Counted from the first letter of the stretch, positions 1-10,240 are shown. The stretch: 64,000 bases of DNA from Gemmobacter sp. (GCF_034676705.1 NZ_JAUCBS010000013.1:2460501-2524500); one strand, 5' to 3'. Notes: generated by a model not told the origin, from the letters alone. Program-made: numbers and translations.

Positions 1-531
1 GGCCGCGTCTACCGCCTGTCGGGCACCGGCCAGTTCACCGCCGCCTCGGGCCTGGGCGGGCGCACATCGGACTGGGTGACCGCGCTGCATCTGGCGGCGC
101 CGAACGGCGCGCTGTTCCAGGGCCGCGCGGTGTTCGACAACCGCTTCGACCTTGCCCGCGGCGAAATGCGGCTGGCCGTGCTGCGCGACCGCTACGACCT
201 GGCCGCCGGCTGGCTGTGGGCCGAGGCCGATGCCGCGGAAAGCCGCCTGACCGATACGTCGGAATGGGTGCTGGACGGGCGGCTGAAACTGGCCAGCGGC
301 TGGAATGCCCGCGCCTCGACCCGGCATGATTTCCGCGCGCAGCGCACCACGGCAGCCGAACTTGGGCTGGAATTCATCAATGAATGCATGCGGGTGGATC
401 TGACAGTGAAACGCGCCTTCACATCCTCGACCTCGGTGCAGCCCTCGACCAGCTTCGGCCTGTCGGTGGATCTGCTGGGCTTTGGCAATGCCAGCGCCGG
501 GGGCACCGCCAGCAAGACCTGCCGCTACTAG
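1..531 (+). CDS. lptD: LPS-assembly protein LptD, C-terminal end (partial)
   Basis: The reading frame is open from the first base and stops at 529-531, giving the last 176 residues of a longer protein. The alternating hydrophobic/polar pattern, with strands such as FDLARGEMRLAVLRDRYDLA and a final aromatic (CRY), fits an outer-membrane beta-barrel. LptD inserts lipopolysaccharide into the outer leaflet. The main support is position: lptD directly precedes surA, pdxA and rsmA in many proteobacteria, and all three follow here on the same strand. A late Cys pair (ECMRVD and KTCRY) fits the disulfide-bonded C-terminus of LptD. The N-terminal jellyroll lies outside the window. Confidence 0.8.
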   Translation, partial: GRVYRLSGTGQFTAASGLGGRTSDWVTALHLAAPNGALFQGRAVFDNRFDLARGEMRLAVLRDRYDLAAGWLWAEADAAESRLTDTSEWVLDGRLKLASGWNARASTRHDFRAQRTTAAELGLEFINECMRVDLTVKRAFTSSTSVQPSTSFGLSVDLLGFGNASAGGTASKTCRY

Positions 532-597
532 GGGCTGGCCTTTTGCGCGCATTTGGCGCAAGTGTTGCTACGACAAGACGGAACGGAAGACGACCCG

Positions 598-1791
598 ATG
601 CGCCAGACCCTCGTTGCCGCCACCGCCCTTCTGGCCGCCATGCTTGCCGTGGCCACGCCCGGGCCTGCCGTTGCCCAAAGCTCGGCCTTTGCGCCCAAGG
701 TGCTGGTCGATGGCAAGGTCATCACCTTTTACGAATACGAACAGCGCCTGCGCTTCATGACGCTGCTGAACGCCCCCGGCGATCTGCCGAAAGAGGCGGA
801 AAAGTCGCTGATCGAAGACCGGCTGCGCATGATCGCCGCCGAACGGCTGAAAATCCGCGTCACGCCTGACCAGATCACCGCCGGCATGACCGAATTTGCC
901 GGCCGGTTCGAAATGCAGCCCGAGGAATTCGTCAGCATCCTGGAACAGAACGGCGTCGCCGGCGCCACCTTCCGCGATTTCGTCCATGCCGGCCTTGCCT
1001 GGCGCGAGGTGGTGCGCGCCAAGTTCGGCCCCACGGCCATGGCCTCGATCTATGAACCCGAGATCGACCGCGCGATGTCGGCCCTGACGCAAAAGGGCAC
1101 CACGCGGGTGCTGCTTTCGGAAATCATCGTGCCGGCCGCCAAGCGCAACCTGGCATCGGAACTGTCGCAGGGGCTGCGCGGCGAAGGCGCCTTTGCCGCC
1201 GCTGCTCGCCAGCATTCGCTGGGCCCGACGGCGGCCGATGGGGGCCGCGTGGGCTGGCGCAACGTGGCGGTGATGCCGCAGGCGGCGATCGGCGCGCTGG
1301 ACGGGCTGGAGGCCGGGCAGGTTTCGCCCCCGGTGCGGCTGCCCGACGGGCGCTATGCCGTTTATCTGCTGCGGCAGGTGGAACTGCGCGAAGCGCTGAC
1401 GCCGCAGACCACGGCGGTGGATTATGCCCGGCTGGTGCTGGCCGGCGCCGGCACCCCGGCGACCGAGGCGACAGTGGCCAGCATCCGGTCGCGTGTGACG
1501 CGCTGCACCGATCTGGAAACCTGGGGCACGGTCAACCGCAGCACGGTGGCGCAACCCTCGGTGCCGCGCGATGTGGCGGCGCGGCTGGCGGCGCTGGATG
1601 AAAACGAGATGCAGATCTACGCCGAAGGCGGCGCGCAGGTGGTGCTGATGCTGTGTTCGCGCCGCGTGGCCGGCGAAGGCGAGCCTGACCGCGATGCGGT
1701 GCGCGGCCGGCTGGTCGACCAGCGCGTGGCCGGCGAGGCGGATTTGTATCTGCAACAGCTGCGCTCCAACGCGCATATCCGCCGGCCGTGA
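598..1791 (+). CDS. surA: Periplasmic peptidyl-prolyl isomerase/chaperone SurA
   Basis: This 397-residue protein begins with a Sec signal peptide (MRQTLVAATALLAAMLAVAT, cleavage near AVAQS). I therefore start it at 598 rather than at the upstream in-frame ATG 553. A SurA N-terminal chaperone region follows, then one parvulin-type PPIase domain at about residues 175-260 (LSEIIVPA, GGRVGWR, VSPPVRLPDGRYAVYLL). It escorts outer-membrane proteins through the periplasm. The start is 66 bp after the lptD stop, and the gene ends 7 bp before pdxA, so the three genes are probably cotranscribed. SurA is the usual partner of LptD maturation, which supports both calls. Confidence 0.88.
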   Translation: MRQTLVAATALLAAMLAVATPGPAVAQSSAFAPKVLVDGKVITFYEYEQRLRFMTLLNAPGDLPKEAEKSLIEDRLRMIAAERLKIRVTPDQITAGMTEFAGRFEMQPEEFVSILEQNGVAGATFRDFVHAGLAWREVVRAKFGPTAMASIYEPEIDRAMSALTQKGTTRVLLSEIIVPAAKRNLASELSQGLRGEGAFAAAARQHSLGPTAADGGRVGWRNVAVMPQAAIGALDGLEAGQVSPPVRLPDGRYAVYLLRQVELREALTPQTTAVDYARLVLAGAGTPATEATVASIRSRVTRCTDLETWGTVNRSTVAQPSVPRDVAARLAALDENEMQIYAEGGAQVVLMLCSRRVAGEGEPDRDAVRGRLVDQRVAGEADLYLQQLRSNAHIRRP

Positions 1792-1798
1792 CCCGGCG

Positions 1799-2776
1799 AT
1801 GACCGATCGGTTGCCCATCGCCGTCAGCTGCGGCGAACCTGCGGGGATCGGGCCGGAACTGGCCATCCGCGCGCGGGCGGTGCTGGGGCCGCAGTTGCCG
1901 TTCTTCTGGATCGGCGATCCGGCGCATCTGCCGCAGGGCAGCCGCTTTGCCACCATCGACCTGCCTGCGGCGGCGCTGGATGTGCCGGGCGATCTGCTGC
2001 CGGTGCTGCCGATGCAATTTGGCGGGGTCGCCCTGCCCGGCCGGCCGGATCCGGCGAATGCCCCCGGCGTGATCGCCGCCATCGAACGCGCCGTCGCGCT
2101 GGTTCAGACGGGCGAGGCGGGGGCGGTCTGCACCCTGCCCATCCACAAGAAGGCCTTGCAGGATGGCGCGGGCTTTGGCTTTCCCGGCCATACCGAATTC
2201 CTGGCGCATCTGGCCGGCGGGGTGGATGTGGTGATGTGCCTGGCCTCGGACCTGTTGAAGGTGGTGCCGGCGACCATCCATATCCCGCTGTCGCAGGTGC
2301 CCGCCGCGCTGACGCCCGCGCTGCTGGAACGGGTGATCCGCCTGACCCACGCCGGCATGCAGCGGGATTTCGGCATCGACGCGCCGCGCATCGCGGTGGC
2401 GGGGCTGAACCCCCATGCCGGCGAAGGCGGCAACATGGGGCGTGAGGAGGTGGACTGGATCGGCCCGCTGGTCGCCCGGCTGGCGGCCGAGGGGCTGGCA
2501 GTCTTTGGCCCGCTGCCCGCCGATACCATGTTCCACGCCCGGGCGCGTGCCGGCTATGACGTGGCCGTCTGCGCCTATCACGACCAGGCGCTGATCCCGA
2601 TCAAGACGCTGGCCTTCGACGACGGGGTGAACGTGACGCTGGGCCTGCCGTTCATCCGCACCTCGCCCGATCATGGCACGGCCTTCGACATTGCGGGCAA
2701 GGGCATTGCCCGGCCCGACTCGGTGGTAGCGGCCTTGCGGATGGCGGCGCGGATGGCAGCGGCGCGCAGGCGGTAG
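1799..2776 (+). CDS. pdxA: 4-hydroxythreonine-4-phosphate dehydrogenase
   Basis: This 325-residue protein belongs to the PdxA family. It oxidises 4-phosphooxy-threonine in the DXP-dependent pyridoxal 5'-phosphate pathway. The opening [11 protein letters not shown], the metal-ligand histidine segments [18 protein letters not shown] and YHDQALIP, and the tail [16 protein letters not shown] are all characteristic. The ATG at 1799 comes 7 bp after the surA stop. Length matches the family (about 325-330 residues). Confidence 0.93.
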   Translation: MTDRLPIAVSCGEPAGIGPELAIRARAVLGPQLPFFWIGDPAHLPQGSRFATIDLPAAALDVPGDLLPVLPMQFGGVALPGRPDPANAPGVIAAIERAVALVQTGEAGAVCTLPIHKKALQDGAGFGFPGHTEFLAHLAGGVDVVMCLASDLLKVVPATIHIPLSQVPAALTPALLERVIRLTHAGMQRDFGIDAPRIAVAGLNPHAGEGGNMGREEVDWIGPLVARLAAEGLAVFGPLPADTMFHARARAGYDVAVCAYHDQALIPIKTLAFDDGVNVTLGLPFIRTSPDHGTAFDIAGKGIARPDSVVAALRMAARMAAARRR

Positions 2777-2786
2777 CTGCGGGACC

Positions 2787-2870
2787 GGGGGTTTCACACC
2801 CCCATTGCCATCGGCCCTTGAACCGATGGCGGGCCGGTGGCAATCCCGTGGGGTATTTTGAAAAAGGCAA
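2787..2870 (+). repeat. Intergenic repeat, copy 1 (hairpin plus GGGTATTTT box)
   Basis: A GGGGGTTTCACACCCCC hairpin (2787-2803) is followed by an ATTGCCATCGG...CCGATGGC arm and then CCCGTGGGGTATTTTGAAAAAGGC. The same architecture recurs near 7510, 11340, 24550, 28840, 45920, 46975 and 61200. This copy fills the pdxA-rsmA gap, and its distal edge lies just before the rsmA ribosome binding site. Confidence 0.7.
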
Positions 2871-2889
2871 GAGACAGGAGCGGTGCGGC

Positions 2890-3726
2890 ATGGCGGCAAT
2901 CGACGGCCTGCCCCCCCTGCGCGAGGTGATCGCGGCGCATGGGCTGGTGGCGAAGAAGCAGTTGGGGCAGAACTTCCTGCTGGATCTGAACCTGACCGCG
3001 CGGATCGCCCGGTCGGCGGGCGATCTGACCGGGGCGGATGTGCTGGAGGTGGGGCCCGGCCCCGGCGGGCTGACCCGCGGCCTGCTGGCCGAAGGGGCGC
3101 GGCGCGTGCTGGCGGTGGAAAAGGACGCCCGCTGCCTGCCCGCGCTGGAGGAGATCGCCGCCGCCTATCCCGGCCGGCTGGAGGTGGTGAACGGCGATGC
3201 GTTGCAGGTGGATGCGGCGGCGCGGTTGCAGGCCCCGGTGCGGATCGTGGCCAACCTGCCCTATAACGTCGGGACAGAGCTGCTGGTGCGCTGGCTGACG
3301 CCGCCCGTCTGGCCGCCGTTCTGGCAAAGCCTGACGCTGATGTTCCAGAAGGAAGTCGCCGAGCGGATCGTGGCCAGGCCCGGTTCGTCCGCCTATGGGC
3401 GGCTGGCGCTGCTGGCGCAGTGGCGGACCGATGCCAGGATCGTGCTGACCCTGCCGCCCGAGGCCTTTGTGCCGGCGCCCAAGGTGCATTCGGCCGTGGT
3501 GCATCTGGTGGCGCTGCCGGCGCCGCGCTATCCGGCCGATGCCAGGGTGCTGGAACGGGTGGTGGCCGCCGCCTTCAACCAGCGGCGCAAGATGCTGCGA
3601 TCCGCGCTGAAGGGGCTGGCACCGGATATCGAGGCGCGGTTGCAGGCCGCCGGGATCGAGCCGACGCGGCGGGCCGAGGAGATCTCGCTGGAAGGGTTCT
3701 GCGCCTTGGCCCGGGAACTGGCATAA
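2890..3726 (+). CDS. rsmA: 16S rRNA (adenine1518/1519-N6)-dimethyltransferase
   Basis: This 278-residue protein (KsgA/RsmA) dimethylates two adjacent adenines near the 3' end of 16S rRNA during 30S maturation. Visible motifs are [11 protein letters not shown] at the N-terminus, the SAM-binding [10 protein letters not shown], and the catalytic NLPYNV. The ATG at 2890 has an AGGAG site at 2876-2880. The in-frame ATG at 2818 lies in the intergenic repeat and was rejected. It closes the lptD-surA-pdxA-rsmA run and is followed by a strong terminator. Confidence 0.94.
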   Translation: MAAIDGLPPLREVIAAHGLVAKKQLGQNFLLDLNLTARIARSAGDLTGADVLEVGPGPGGLTRGLLAEGARRVLAVEKDARCLPALEEIAAAYPGRLEVVNGDALQVDAAARLQAPVRIVANLPYNVGTELLVRWLTPPVWPPFWQSLTLMFQKEVAERIVARPGSSAYGRLALLAQWRTDARIVLTLPPEAFVPAPKVHSAVVHLVALPAPRYPADARVLERVVAAAFNQRRKMLRSALKGLAPDIEARLQAAGIEPTRRAEEISLEGFCALARELA

Positions 3727-3785
3727 CGCGGGGGCTTTGCAGGTTGCGAAATTGCAGGTTGCGAAACCTGCTGCTTGCATCCTGC

Positions 3786-3815
3786 AAAAAGGGCGGTCCG
3801 ATGGACCGCCCTTTT
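3786..3815. terminator. Bidirectional Rho-independent terminator
   Basis: Perfect stem GGGCGGTCC (3791-3799) / GGACCGCCC (3803-3811) with loop GAT. It is preceded by A5 and followed by T4, so it can end transcription from rsmA (+) and from the DUF4167 gene (-). Confidence 0.85.
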
Positions 3816-3830
3816 CCTGTTCTGCAACGG

Positions 3831-4715
3831 CTATTCCGCCGCGGTATCGGTCGGGCCATCGGCCGGAGCGGCCTCGCCCTCGGTGCTGCGCGGCTTGCGC
3901 GGCGCGCGCGGGCGGCGCGGCTTGCTGGTGGGTTCCGCTGCGGCTTCCGGGGCCACAGGCGCCTCGGTCTGCGGGGCCTCGGTGATCGGGGGCTCGGCCA
4001 CCGGGGCGGGGGCTTCGGCCACCACGGGGGCGGCGGGCGCCTCGGTCACCGGCGGGGCGGACTTGCGGCTGCTGTCGGATTTCTTCTCCGACGGCTTGCG
4101 GTCCTGCGGCTTGCGGGCTTCACGCGGCTAGTCGTCGCGACGGGGTTCGCGCGGCTCTCGCGGTTCGTCCCGGCGGGGTTCGTCCCGGCGCGCATCGTCC
4201 CGGCGCGCATCGTCCCGCCGGGGTTCGTCGCGGCGGGGTTCCTGGGCGGGGCGGCGTTCGGAACGGGCCTCGGGCGTTTCCACCAGGCCGCTGTCGGCAT
4301 CGTCGGCCAAGGCCAGCGCAAAGCCGCCGCCGACCTCGGGCTGCTCATCCTCGCGCTCGTCCCGGCGGGGCTGGGGCTGGTAGGATTGCGGCCGGTCCTG
4401 GCCACCCTGCTGGCCATTGCCGCCCTGTCCGCCATGCTGGTGGCGGCGCGCCTCTTGTTCGGACGCCATTTCGCGCATCGCCTCGCCCAGCATGCGGGTA
4501 TAATGCTCGGCATGCTGGAGGAAGTTTTCCGCGGCGACACGGTCATTCGACAGCTGGGCATCGCGCGCCAGCGCCTGGTATTTCTCGATGATCTGCTGCG
4601 GCGTGCCGCGCACCTTGCCTTCGGGCCCCGAGCTGTCGAACACCCGGTTCACGATATTGCCAATGGAGCGCGGGCGGTTCTGCTTCGAACGCGAGCGGGA
4701 CTTGGAGGATCTCAT
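3831..4715 (-). pseudogene. DUF4167 domain protein gene with an in-frame amber stop
   Basis: The minus-strand frame starts at ATG 4715 (preceded by AGGA) with the basic N-terminus MRSSKSRSRSKQNRPRSIGN. It continues through the conserved DUF4167 region (VNRVFDSSGPEGKVRGTPQQ, then KYQALARDAQLSNDRVAAEN) into low-complexity RRDE/PRR repeats. A TAG at 4128-4130 stops it after 195 residues. The same frame stays open to 3831 with 98 more residues of typical A/P/E-rich tail ending in basic PRRPRAPRKPR. No frameshift is involved: one base change (CAG to TAG would do) explains it. DUF4167 is an alphaproteobacterial family of unknown function with a conserved N-terminus and disordered tail, so the 195-residue product may still work. 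A sequencing error is possible. Confidence 0.7.
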
Positions 4716-4945
4716 GTGTCCTGTATTCCGGCCTTGATCTTGCCTCGTCCGCACCGGCGCCAAGCGGGCCACTGGGCCCTGAAAATCAGGCGGATCGGAT
4801 CGAAGCTTTGCGGCTGTGCAGCGTTGGGGGGCAGCAACGCCCCAGCCTTCGCTGTGGTTCTCAAACCATGTCCGGGACGGCAGGGCAAGCGGATTCTTTC
4901 GCGCGGGCCCCGGTTGGGCGCAGTTTACGCAAACATCGGCAGGGT

Positions 4946-5776
4946 TCAGCGCGCGCGGGCGGCCACCAGACGGTCGCGGCCATCCAGATCGGGGTGGATG
5001 GCAACAGCGCCGAATCCGGCCTGCGTCAGAATCGCTGCCACATCAGGCCCCTGCCCGGCACCGATTTCCACGATCAGCCGCCCGCCGGGGGCCAGATGCG
5101 CCGGCGCCTGTGCCGCGATCGCGCGATAGGCCGCCAGCCCGTCGCCGCCATCGGTCAGGGCCAGGTGCGGCTCATGGTCGCGGACCTCGGGCGACAGCCC
5201 CGCCATCTCGGCCAGGGCGATATAGGGCGGGTTCGACACGATCAGGTCAAAGCGGCCCTGCACATCTGCGCACCAGTCGGATTGCACGAACTGCGCCCGC
5301 CCGGCCAGCCCCAGCGCCTGTGCATTGCCCTGCGCCACCGCCAGCGCGGCGGCCGAGACATCGGCCCCCACCCCGGTGGCGCCTGGCCGGTCGGCCAGCA
5401 GGCTAAGCAGGATGGCGCCGGTTCCGGTGCCCAGATCCAGTACGCGGGCAAAGGGGTCGGCCAGGGCCAGCGCCACCAGCGTTTCCGTTTCCGGCCGCGG
5501 GTCCAGCACATCGGGCGTCACGCGAAAGCTGCGGCCCCAGAACAGCCGCTGGCCGGTCAGATGCGACAGCGGCGCCCGGGCGGCGCGGGCCGCGACCAGC
5601 GCCTGGAACCGCGCCGCAACCTCGGGCACCACGGCATCGCCGATATGCAGCGTCAGCCGGTCGGCCCCGATCCCCAGCGCATGGGCCAGCAGCAGCCGGG
5701 CGTCGCGCATGGCATCGGGCACGCCGGCATCGACCAGCCGGGCGGCGACGACGCGCAGGGCGGGCTGCCAGCTCAC
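4946..5776 (-). CDS. prmC: Release factor glutamine methyltransferase PrmC (HemK)
   Basis: This 276-residue SAM-dependent methyltransferase methylates the glutamine of the GGQ motif in release factors. The SAM loop [13 protein letters not shown], the catalytic NPPYI and the upstream DPRPETE motif are diagnostic. The start codon overlaps the stop of prfA by 4 bp (ATGA), so enzyme and substrate are translationally coupled. The roughly 230 bp between this gene's 3' end and the DUF4167 start hold no recognisable gene. Confidence 0.93.
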   Translation of the reverse strand: MSWQPALRVVAARLVDAGVPDAMRDARLLLAHALGIGADRLTLHIGDAVVPEVAARFQALVAARAARAPLSHLTGQRLFWGRSFRVTPDVLDPRPETETLVALALADPFARVLDLGTGTGAILLSLLADRPGATGVGADVSAAALAVAQGNAQALGLAGRAQFVQSDWCADVQGRFDLIVSNPPYIALAEMAGLSPEVRDHEPHLALTDGGDGLAAYRAIAAQAPAHLAPGGRLIVEIGAGQGPDVAAILTQAGFGAVAIHPDLDGRDRLVAARAR

Positions 5777-6828
5777 CCCTCCAGCTCGGCCAGCTTGGCG
5801 GCCTGGTCAAAGGCGACCAGCGCGTCGATCACCTGCACAAGGTCGCCATCCATGATCTGCCCCAGCGCATAGAGCGTGAGGTTGATGCGGTGATCGGTCA
5901 TGCGGCCTTGCGGAAAGTTGTAGGTGCGAATCCGCTCGCTGCGGTCGCCGCTGCCGACCTGGGCCTTGCGGTCGGCGGCGCGGGCGGCGTCCTTGGCGGC
6001 GCGTTCCATATCATACAGCCGGGCGCGCAGCACGGCCATGGCATTCGCCCGGTTCTGGTGCTGCGACTTTTCCGAACTGGTCACGATGATGCCGGTGGGA
6101 ATATGGGTGATCCGCACCGCCGAGTCGGTGGTGTTGACATGCTGGCCCCCGGCCCCGCTGGCGCGCATCGTGTCGATGCGGATGTCGCTGGCGGGAATGT
6201 CGATATCCACCTCCTCGGCCTCGGGCAGCACGGCGACGGTGGCGGCCGAGGTGTGGATCCGCCCGCCCGATTCCGTCTCGGGCACCCGCTGCACGCGGTG
6301 GACGCCGGATTCGTATTTCAACCGGGCGAACACGCCTTCACCGGCGATGCGGGCGGTGGCTTCCTTGACCCCGCCCAGATCGGTGGGGGTAAGGTCCAGC
6401 AGCTGGAAATCCCAGCCCATGCGTTCGGCATGGCGCTGATACATGCGCAAGAGATCGCCGGCGAACAGCGCCGCCTCCTCGCCCCCGGTGCCGGGGCGGA
6501 TTTCCAGCAGCGCGGGGCGCGCATCGGCGGCATCCTTGGGCAGCAGGGCAATGCGCAGCGCCTGTTCCATCTGCGGCAGGCGTTCGCGCAAGGCGGGCAG
6601 CTCGTCCTCGGCCAGGCTGCGCATTTCGGGGTCGGCCAGCATCGCCTCGGCCTCGGCAATATCGGCGCGGGCCTGTTTCCAGGCGGCAATGGTGGCGACC
6701 ACGGGCTTGAGGTCGGAATATTCGCGGCTCAGGGCCGCGATCTCGGCCGGCGGCGCCCCGGCCGACAGCTTCGCCTCGAGGAATTCAAGGCGCTGCACGA
6801 TCTGGTCCAGCTTGTCGGCGGGCAGCAT
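5773..6828 (-). CDS. prfA: Peptide chain release factor 1
   Basis: This 351-residue protein ends translation at UAA and UAG. The GGQ motif sits in [17 protein letters not shown]. The stop-codon recognition region follows the usual RF1 layout, and the length is normal. I chose ATG 6828 ([11 protein letters not shown]) because it forms a TGATG overlap with the ribE stop. The longer start at 6846 would intrude into ribE. It lies in a ribE-prfA-prmC operon. Confidence 0.95.
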   Translation of the reverse strand: MLPADKLDQIVQRLEFLEAKLSAGAPPAEIAALSREYSDLKPVVATIAAWKQARADIAEAEAMLADPEMRSLAEDELPALRERLPQMEQALRIALLPKDAADARPALLEIRPGTGGEEAALFAGDLLRMYQRHAERMGWDFQLLDLTPTDLGGVKEATARIAGEGVFARLKYESGVHRVQRVPETESGGRIHTSAATVAVLPEAEEVDIDIPASDIRIDTMRASGAGGQHVNTTDSAVRITHIPTGIIVTSSEKSQHQNRANAMAVLRARLYDMERAAKDAARAADRKAQVGSGDRSERIRTYNFPQGRMTDHRINLTLYALGQIMDGDLVQVIDALVAFDQAAKLAELEG

Positions 6829-7439
6829 CAGGCGGTCGCCGCCCAATCCCGCAGCCGGGCGACATAACGCGCCAGCGTGTCGATTTCCAGGTTGATCAGG
6901 TCGCCCACCGCCACGCCCCCCCAGGTGGTCACCGTCCGGGTATGGGGAATCAGGTTCACGCCGAACTCGGCGCCATCGACCTCGTTCACCGTCAGCGAGG
7001 TGCCGTTCAGCGCGACCGACCCCTTGGGCGCGATGAACCCGGCCAGTTCCTTCGGCGCACGGAAGGTCACGCGCAGGCTGTCGCCTTCGTGGCGCAGGCC
7101 GATCACCTCGGCCACGCCATCGACATGGCCCGACACGATATGCCCGCCCAGCTCGTCCCCCACCTTCAGCGCGCGTTCCAGGTTCAGCCGGTGGCCGGCC
7201 GGCCAGCCATTGGCGCCGATGTTGGTCTTGCTGACCGTCTCGGCCGAGATTTCCACGTCGAACCAGTTGCGCGGGCTGCTGCCCATGGCAATCACCGTCA
7301 GGCAGACGCCATCACAGGCGATCGAGGCGCCAAGGTCGATCCCCGCCACGTCATAGCGGGTGCCGATCCGCGCGCGGATGTCGCCGCGCCGCTCCACCTC
7401 CAGAACCTCGCCGATGTCGGTGATGATGCCGGTGAACAT
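6828..7439 (-). CDS. ribE: Riboflavin synthase, alpha subunit
   Basis: This 203-residue protein has the two tandem lumazine-binding repeats of riboflavin synthase. It starts [12 protein letters not shown], with CDGVCLTV in the first repeat and [14 protein letters not shown] in the second. It converts two 6,7-dimethyl-8-ribityllumazine molecules into riboflavin and a pyrimidinedione. Start is ATG 7439: the in-frame upstream extension to 7595 is repeat DNA. No FMN riboswitch is evident in the 218 bp upstream, which instead hold a copy of the intergenic repeat. Confidence 0.93.
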   Translation of the reverse strand: MFTGIITDIGEVLEVERRGDIRARIGTRYDVAGIDLGASIACDGVCLTVIAMGSSPRNWFDVEISAETVSKTNIGANGWPAGHRLNLERALKVGDELGGHIVSGHVDGVAEVIGLRHEGDSLRVTFRAPKELAGFIAPKGSVALNGTSLTVNEVDGAEFGVNLIPHTRTVTTWGGVAVGDLINLEIDTLARYVARLRDWAATA

Positions 7440-7500
7440 GTCCCGCCCCCTGCTGCTGCCTGCCCTTCCCGTAGCGCAACTGGCCCGGCGATGGAAGGCC

Positions 7501-7530
7501 GGCTGCCCCTTTGCCTTTTTCCAAATACCC
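7501..7530 (-). repeat. Intergenic repeat, copy 2 (short)
   Basis: Read on the minus strand this is GGGTATTTGGAAAAAGGCAA followed by AGGGGC, the same box as copy 1 without the long hairpin arm. It lies in the 218-bp gap between the divergent ribE and capsule genes. I see no gene in the rest of that gap. Confidence 0.65.
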
Positions 7531-7657
7531 ATGCTACGGCGGCCACCGGGTGCCCCTGCCGCAGTTCTGCCACGCCCCGCCTGCGATTTCGCCACATCAA
7601 CGAAGTATTACCTCTTGTCAGCCAGTCTGTCCCCCGGGCAGGAAGCGGCAGGGATGA

Positions 7658-8965
7658 ATGCAGATGCAGCAGCCAACCACCACGCCTGGCGCCGGACGGC
7701 GGTTCCTGATGCTTCAGGGGCCGCATGGCCCGTTCTTTGCCCATCTGGCGGCCATGCTGCGGGCCTCGGGCGCGCAGGTGCTGCGGGTGGGGTTCAACAT
7801 GGGCGACCGGGTGTTCTGGCCCGATGGCGCCAGCTACATCCCCTGGACCGGCACGCCCGACGACTGGCCGCAGGGCTGCGCCGCGCTGCTGGACCAGCAC
7901 GGCATCACCGATCTGGTGCTGTATGGCGATACCCGGCCGATCCATGCCCAGGCGGTGGCGCTGGCGCGCGCGCGCGGCATCATGGTGCATGTGTTCGAAG
8001 AAGGGTATCTGCGCCCCTATTGGGTCACCTATGAACGCGGCGGGTCGAACGGGCATTCCAGACTGATGCAGATGACCCTGCCCGACATGCGCGCCGCGCT
8101 GGAAAACGCCGATGACGATGTGCCCGATGCGCCCGCCGTCTGGGGCGATCTGCGCCAGCACATGTTCTATGGCGCGCTTTACCATTTCTTCGTCATGGTG
8201 GCGAACCGCGGCTATCGCAATTTCCGCCCGCATCGGTCGATTTCGGTGGTGGCGGAATTTCGGCTGTATCTGAAACGCCTGCTGCTGATGCCGGTGAACC
8301 GGGTCGAACGCTGGTGGGCGACACGGGCGATCCGGCTGGGCGGGTTTCCCTATCATCTGGTGATGTTGCAGCTGGAACATGATTCCAGCTTCCGCATGCA
8401 TTCGTCCTTTGCCTCGATGACCGAATTCATCGCCCTGGTGATCGACGGTTTCGCGCGTGGCGCCCCGTCGCACCACCATCTGGTGTTCAAGGCCCACCCG
8501 CTGGAGGATGGGCGCGCCGCGATCCAGCGCAGCATCGCCGATGAGGCGCGCAAGCATGGCGTGCAGGCGCGGGTGCATTATGTCAGCGGTGGCAAGCTGG
8601 CAGGCCTGCTGAACCATGCGCGCACCGCCGTCACGGTGAATTCGACGGCGGCGCAACAGGCGCTGTGGCGCGGGCTGCCGCTGAAGGCCTTTGGCCGGGC
8701 GGTCTACAACCTGCCGGAATTCGTGTCGTCCCAGCCGCTGCCCGAATTCTTCGCCAACCCGCGCCGCCCCGATGCGCGCGGGTATCGCGATTACCGCCGC
8801 TTCCTGCTGGAAACCAGCCAGATCGTGGGGGGGTTCTATTCCGCCCGCGGCCGGCGTGAATTGCTGCGCCAGGTGGTCGACATGATGCTGGCCCCGCAGG
8901 ATCCCTATGATGCGCTGCGGCATGGATGCGCGGCACCACGGCAACAGTTGCGTCTGGTGACCTGA
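7658..8965 (+). CDS. Capsular polysaccharide biosynthesis/export protein (KpsS-like)
   Basis: This 435-residue protein belongs to the Capsule_synth family (KpsS/LipB type). The diagnostic segment is FEEGYLRPYWVTYERGG. Other matches are LMLQGPHGPFFAHLAAMLRA at the N-terminus, a late KAHPLEDGR, and TVNSTAAQQALWRGLPLKAFG. Family members help build the Kdo-containing lipid linker or move group 2 capsule chains. No signal peptide is visible, consistent with a cytoplasmic role. The next gene is a Wza/KpsD-like exporter. Only part of a capsule locus is present, since no ABC exporter genes (kpsMT) are nearby. Confidence 0.8.
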   Translation: MQMQQPTTTPGAGRRFLMLQGPHGPFFAHLAAMLRASGAQVLRVGFNMGDRVFWPDGASYIPWTGTPDDWPQGCAALLDQHGITDLVLYGDTRPIHAQAVALARARGIMVHVFEEGYLRPYWVTYERGGSNGHSRLMQMTLPDMRAALENADDDVPDAPAVWGDLRQHMFYGALYHFFVMVANRGYRNFRPHRSISVVAEFRLYLKRLLLMPVNRVERWWATRAIRLGGFPYHLVMLQLEHDSSFRMHSSFASMTEFIALVIDGFARGAPSHHHLVFKAHPLEDGRAAIQRSIADEARKHGVQARVHYVSGGKLAGLLNHARTAVTVNSTAAQQALWRGLPLKAFGRAVYNLPEFVSSQPLPEFFANPRRPDARGYRDYRRFLLETSQIVGGFYSARGRRELLRQVVDMMLAPQDPYDALRHGCAAPRQQLRLVT

Positions 8966-9054
8966 ACGATTCGCCAAGGGCTTTATCGGCGGGAAGAATT
9001 CCTGTAGCCTTGCGGAAAAATACCAAAAGGCAGTTCCGAAAAGGAGCCCGAGCA

Positions 9055-10197
9055 GTGAATGTCATGACCTCCCGCGGGGCCAGGTATCTGGTTCTCGTGT
9101 CTTGTGTCGCAGCCGTTTCGGCCTGCGGCCTGCCCCGGTCCGGCCCGAACAAGCGCGAAATCTTCGCCAGCAGCGTGTTGCAGCAAGGCGATGCCTTTGT
9201 CGTATCGGTGAACGATCGTGTAACCCGCGCCACCTCGGTGGTGCCGGATCTGAGCTTTCCGAAATCCTTTGCCGGTGCCGGCCGCGTCACCGCCGATGTG
9301 ATCAGTCCCGGCGATGTGCTGAGCCTGCAAATCTTTGAAAACGTCAAGGACGAGCCGCTGCTGTCGGTCGCGGGCGAACGGGTGTCGGTGCTGACCGACG
9401 TGCAGGTCGATGACAAAGGGTATATCTTTGTGCCCTATGCCGGCCGGGTGAAGGCCTCGGGCAAGACACCCGACCAGCTGCGCGCCGCGATCACCAAGGA
9501 ACTGGATACCCAGACCCCCGATCCGCAGGTGATGGTCGCCCGCGTGGCAGGCGACGGGTCGACCGTTTCGGTCGCAGGCGGGGTTGCCGCGCAGGGGGTC
9601 TATCCGATCGAACGCCCCAGCCGCACCCTGTCGGGGATGCTGGCCACCGCAGGAGGCGTCGCCATCGAACCGGCGGTTGCCCAGGTGCGCGTCACCCGGG
9701 GCGGCACCACGCGCAAGATCTGGTTGCAGGATCTGTATGAAAACCCCGGCGCGGACATTGCCCTGCGCCCGGGCGACAAGATCGTGGTCGAGGAAGATCG
9801 CCGCGCCTATGTCGCGCTTGGCGCCACCGGCACCCAGACCCGCGTGCCCTTCGATACCCAGACCCTGTCCGCGCTGGAGGCGATTGCCCAGGTCGGCGGG
9901 CTGAATACCAACCTGGCCGACCCGACCGGCGTCTTCGTGTTCCGCAACGAACCCGATGTCATCGCCAACAAGGTGCTGGGCCGCACCGACCTGACCGGCG
10001 ACCAGCGCATGGTCTATGTGCTGGACCTGACCCAGCCCATGGGCATGTTCCACGCCCGCGATTTCGTGATCCGCGACAGCGATACGGTCTATGTGACCGA
10101 AGCGCCCTATGTGCAGTGGACCAAGACCATCGGGGCGATCACCGGCACGGCGACGGCGGCCGATACCTTCAGCTCGCTGGGCAGCAGCGGCGGCTGA
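9055..10197 (+). CDS. Polysaccharide export lipoprotein (Wza/KpsD family)
   Basis: This 380-residue protein starts at GTG 9055, eight bases after AAGGAG (9041-9046). The N-terminus is a lipoprotein signal with lipobox VSAC|G. The Poly_export domain follows (VISPGDVLSLQIFEN, then VQVDDKGYIFVPYAGRVKASG), then SLBB-type repeats (VAGGVAAQGVYPIERPSRTL and ALEAIAQVGGLN). Such proteins form the outer-membrane channel for capsule or exopolysaccharide. It follows the KpsS-like gene and precedes an epimerase gene, giving a short surface-polysaccharide cluster. Confidence 0.85.
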   Translation: MNVMTSRGARYLVLVSCVAAVSACGLPRSGPNKREIFASSVLQQGDAFVVSVNDRVTRATSVVPDLSFPKSFAGAGRVTADVISPGDVLSLQIFENVKDEPLLSVAGERVSVLTDVQVDDKGYIFVPYAGRVKASGKTPDQLRAAITKELDTQTPDPQVMVARVAGDGSTVSVAGGVAAQGVYPIERPSRTLSGMLATAGGVAIEPAVAQVRVTRGGTTRKIWLQDLYENPGADIALRPGDKIVVEEDRRAYVALGATGTQTRVPFDTQTLSALEAIAQVGGLNTNLADPTGVFVFRNEPDVIANKVLGRTDLTGDQRMVYVLDLTQPMGMFHARDFVIRDSDTVYVTEAPYVQWTKTIGAITGTATAADTFSSLGSSGG

Positions 10198-10217
10198 GCT
10201 TGCGCGCAGCGCGGCAG

Positions 10218-10240
10218 GGGGCCGGTTTCCGGCCCCTTTT
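10218..10240 (+). terminator. Rho-independent terminator after the export gene
   Basis: Stem GGGGCCGG (10218-10225), loop TTT, stem CCGGCCCC (10229-10236), then TTTT. It separates the export gene from galE. Confidence 0.85.

Noticed and set aside
3737..3790. Repeats of GCAGGTTGCGAAA after rsmA
   Set aside because: Two imperfect short copies plus an inverted one, directly before a terminator; too short to call an element and no other copies recognised.
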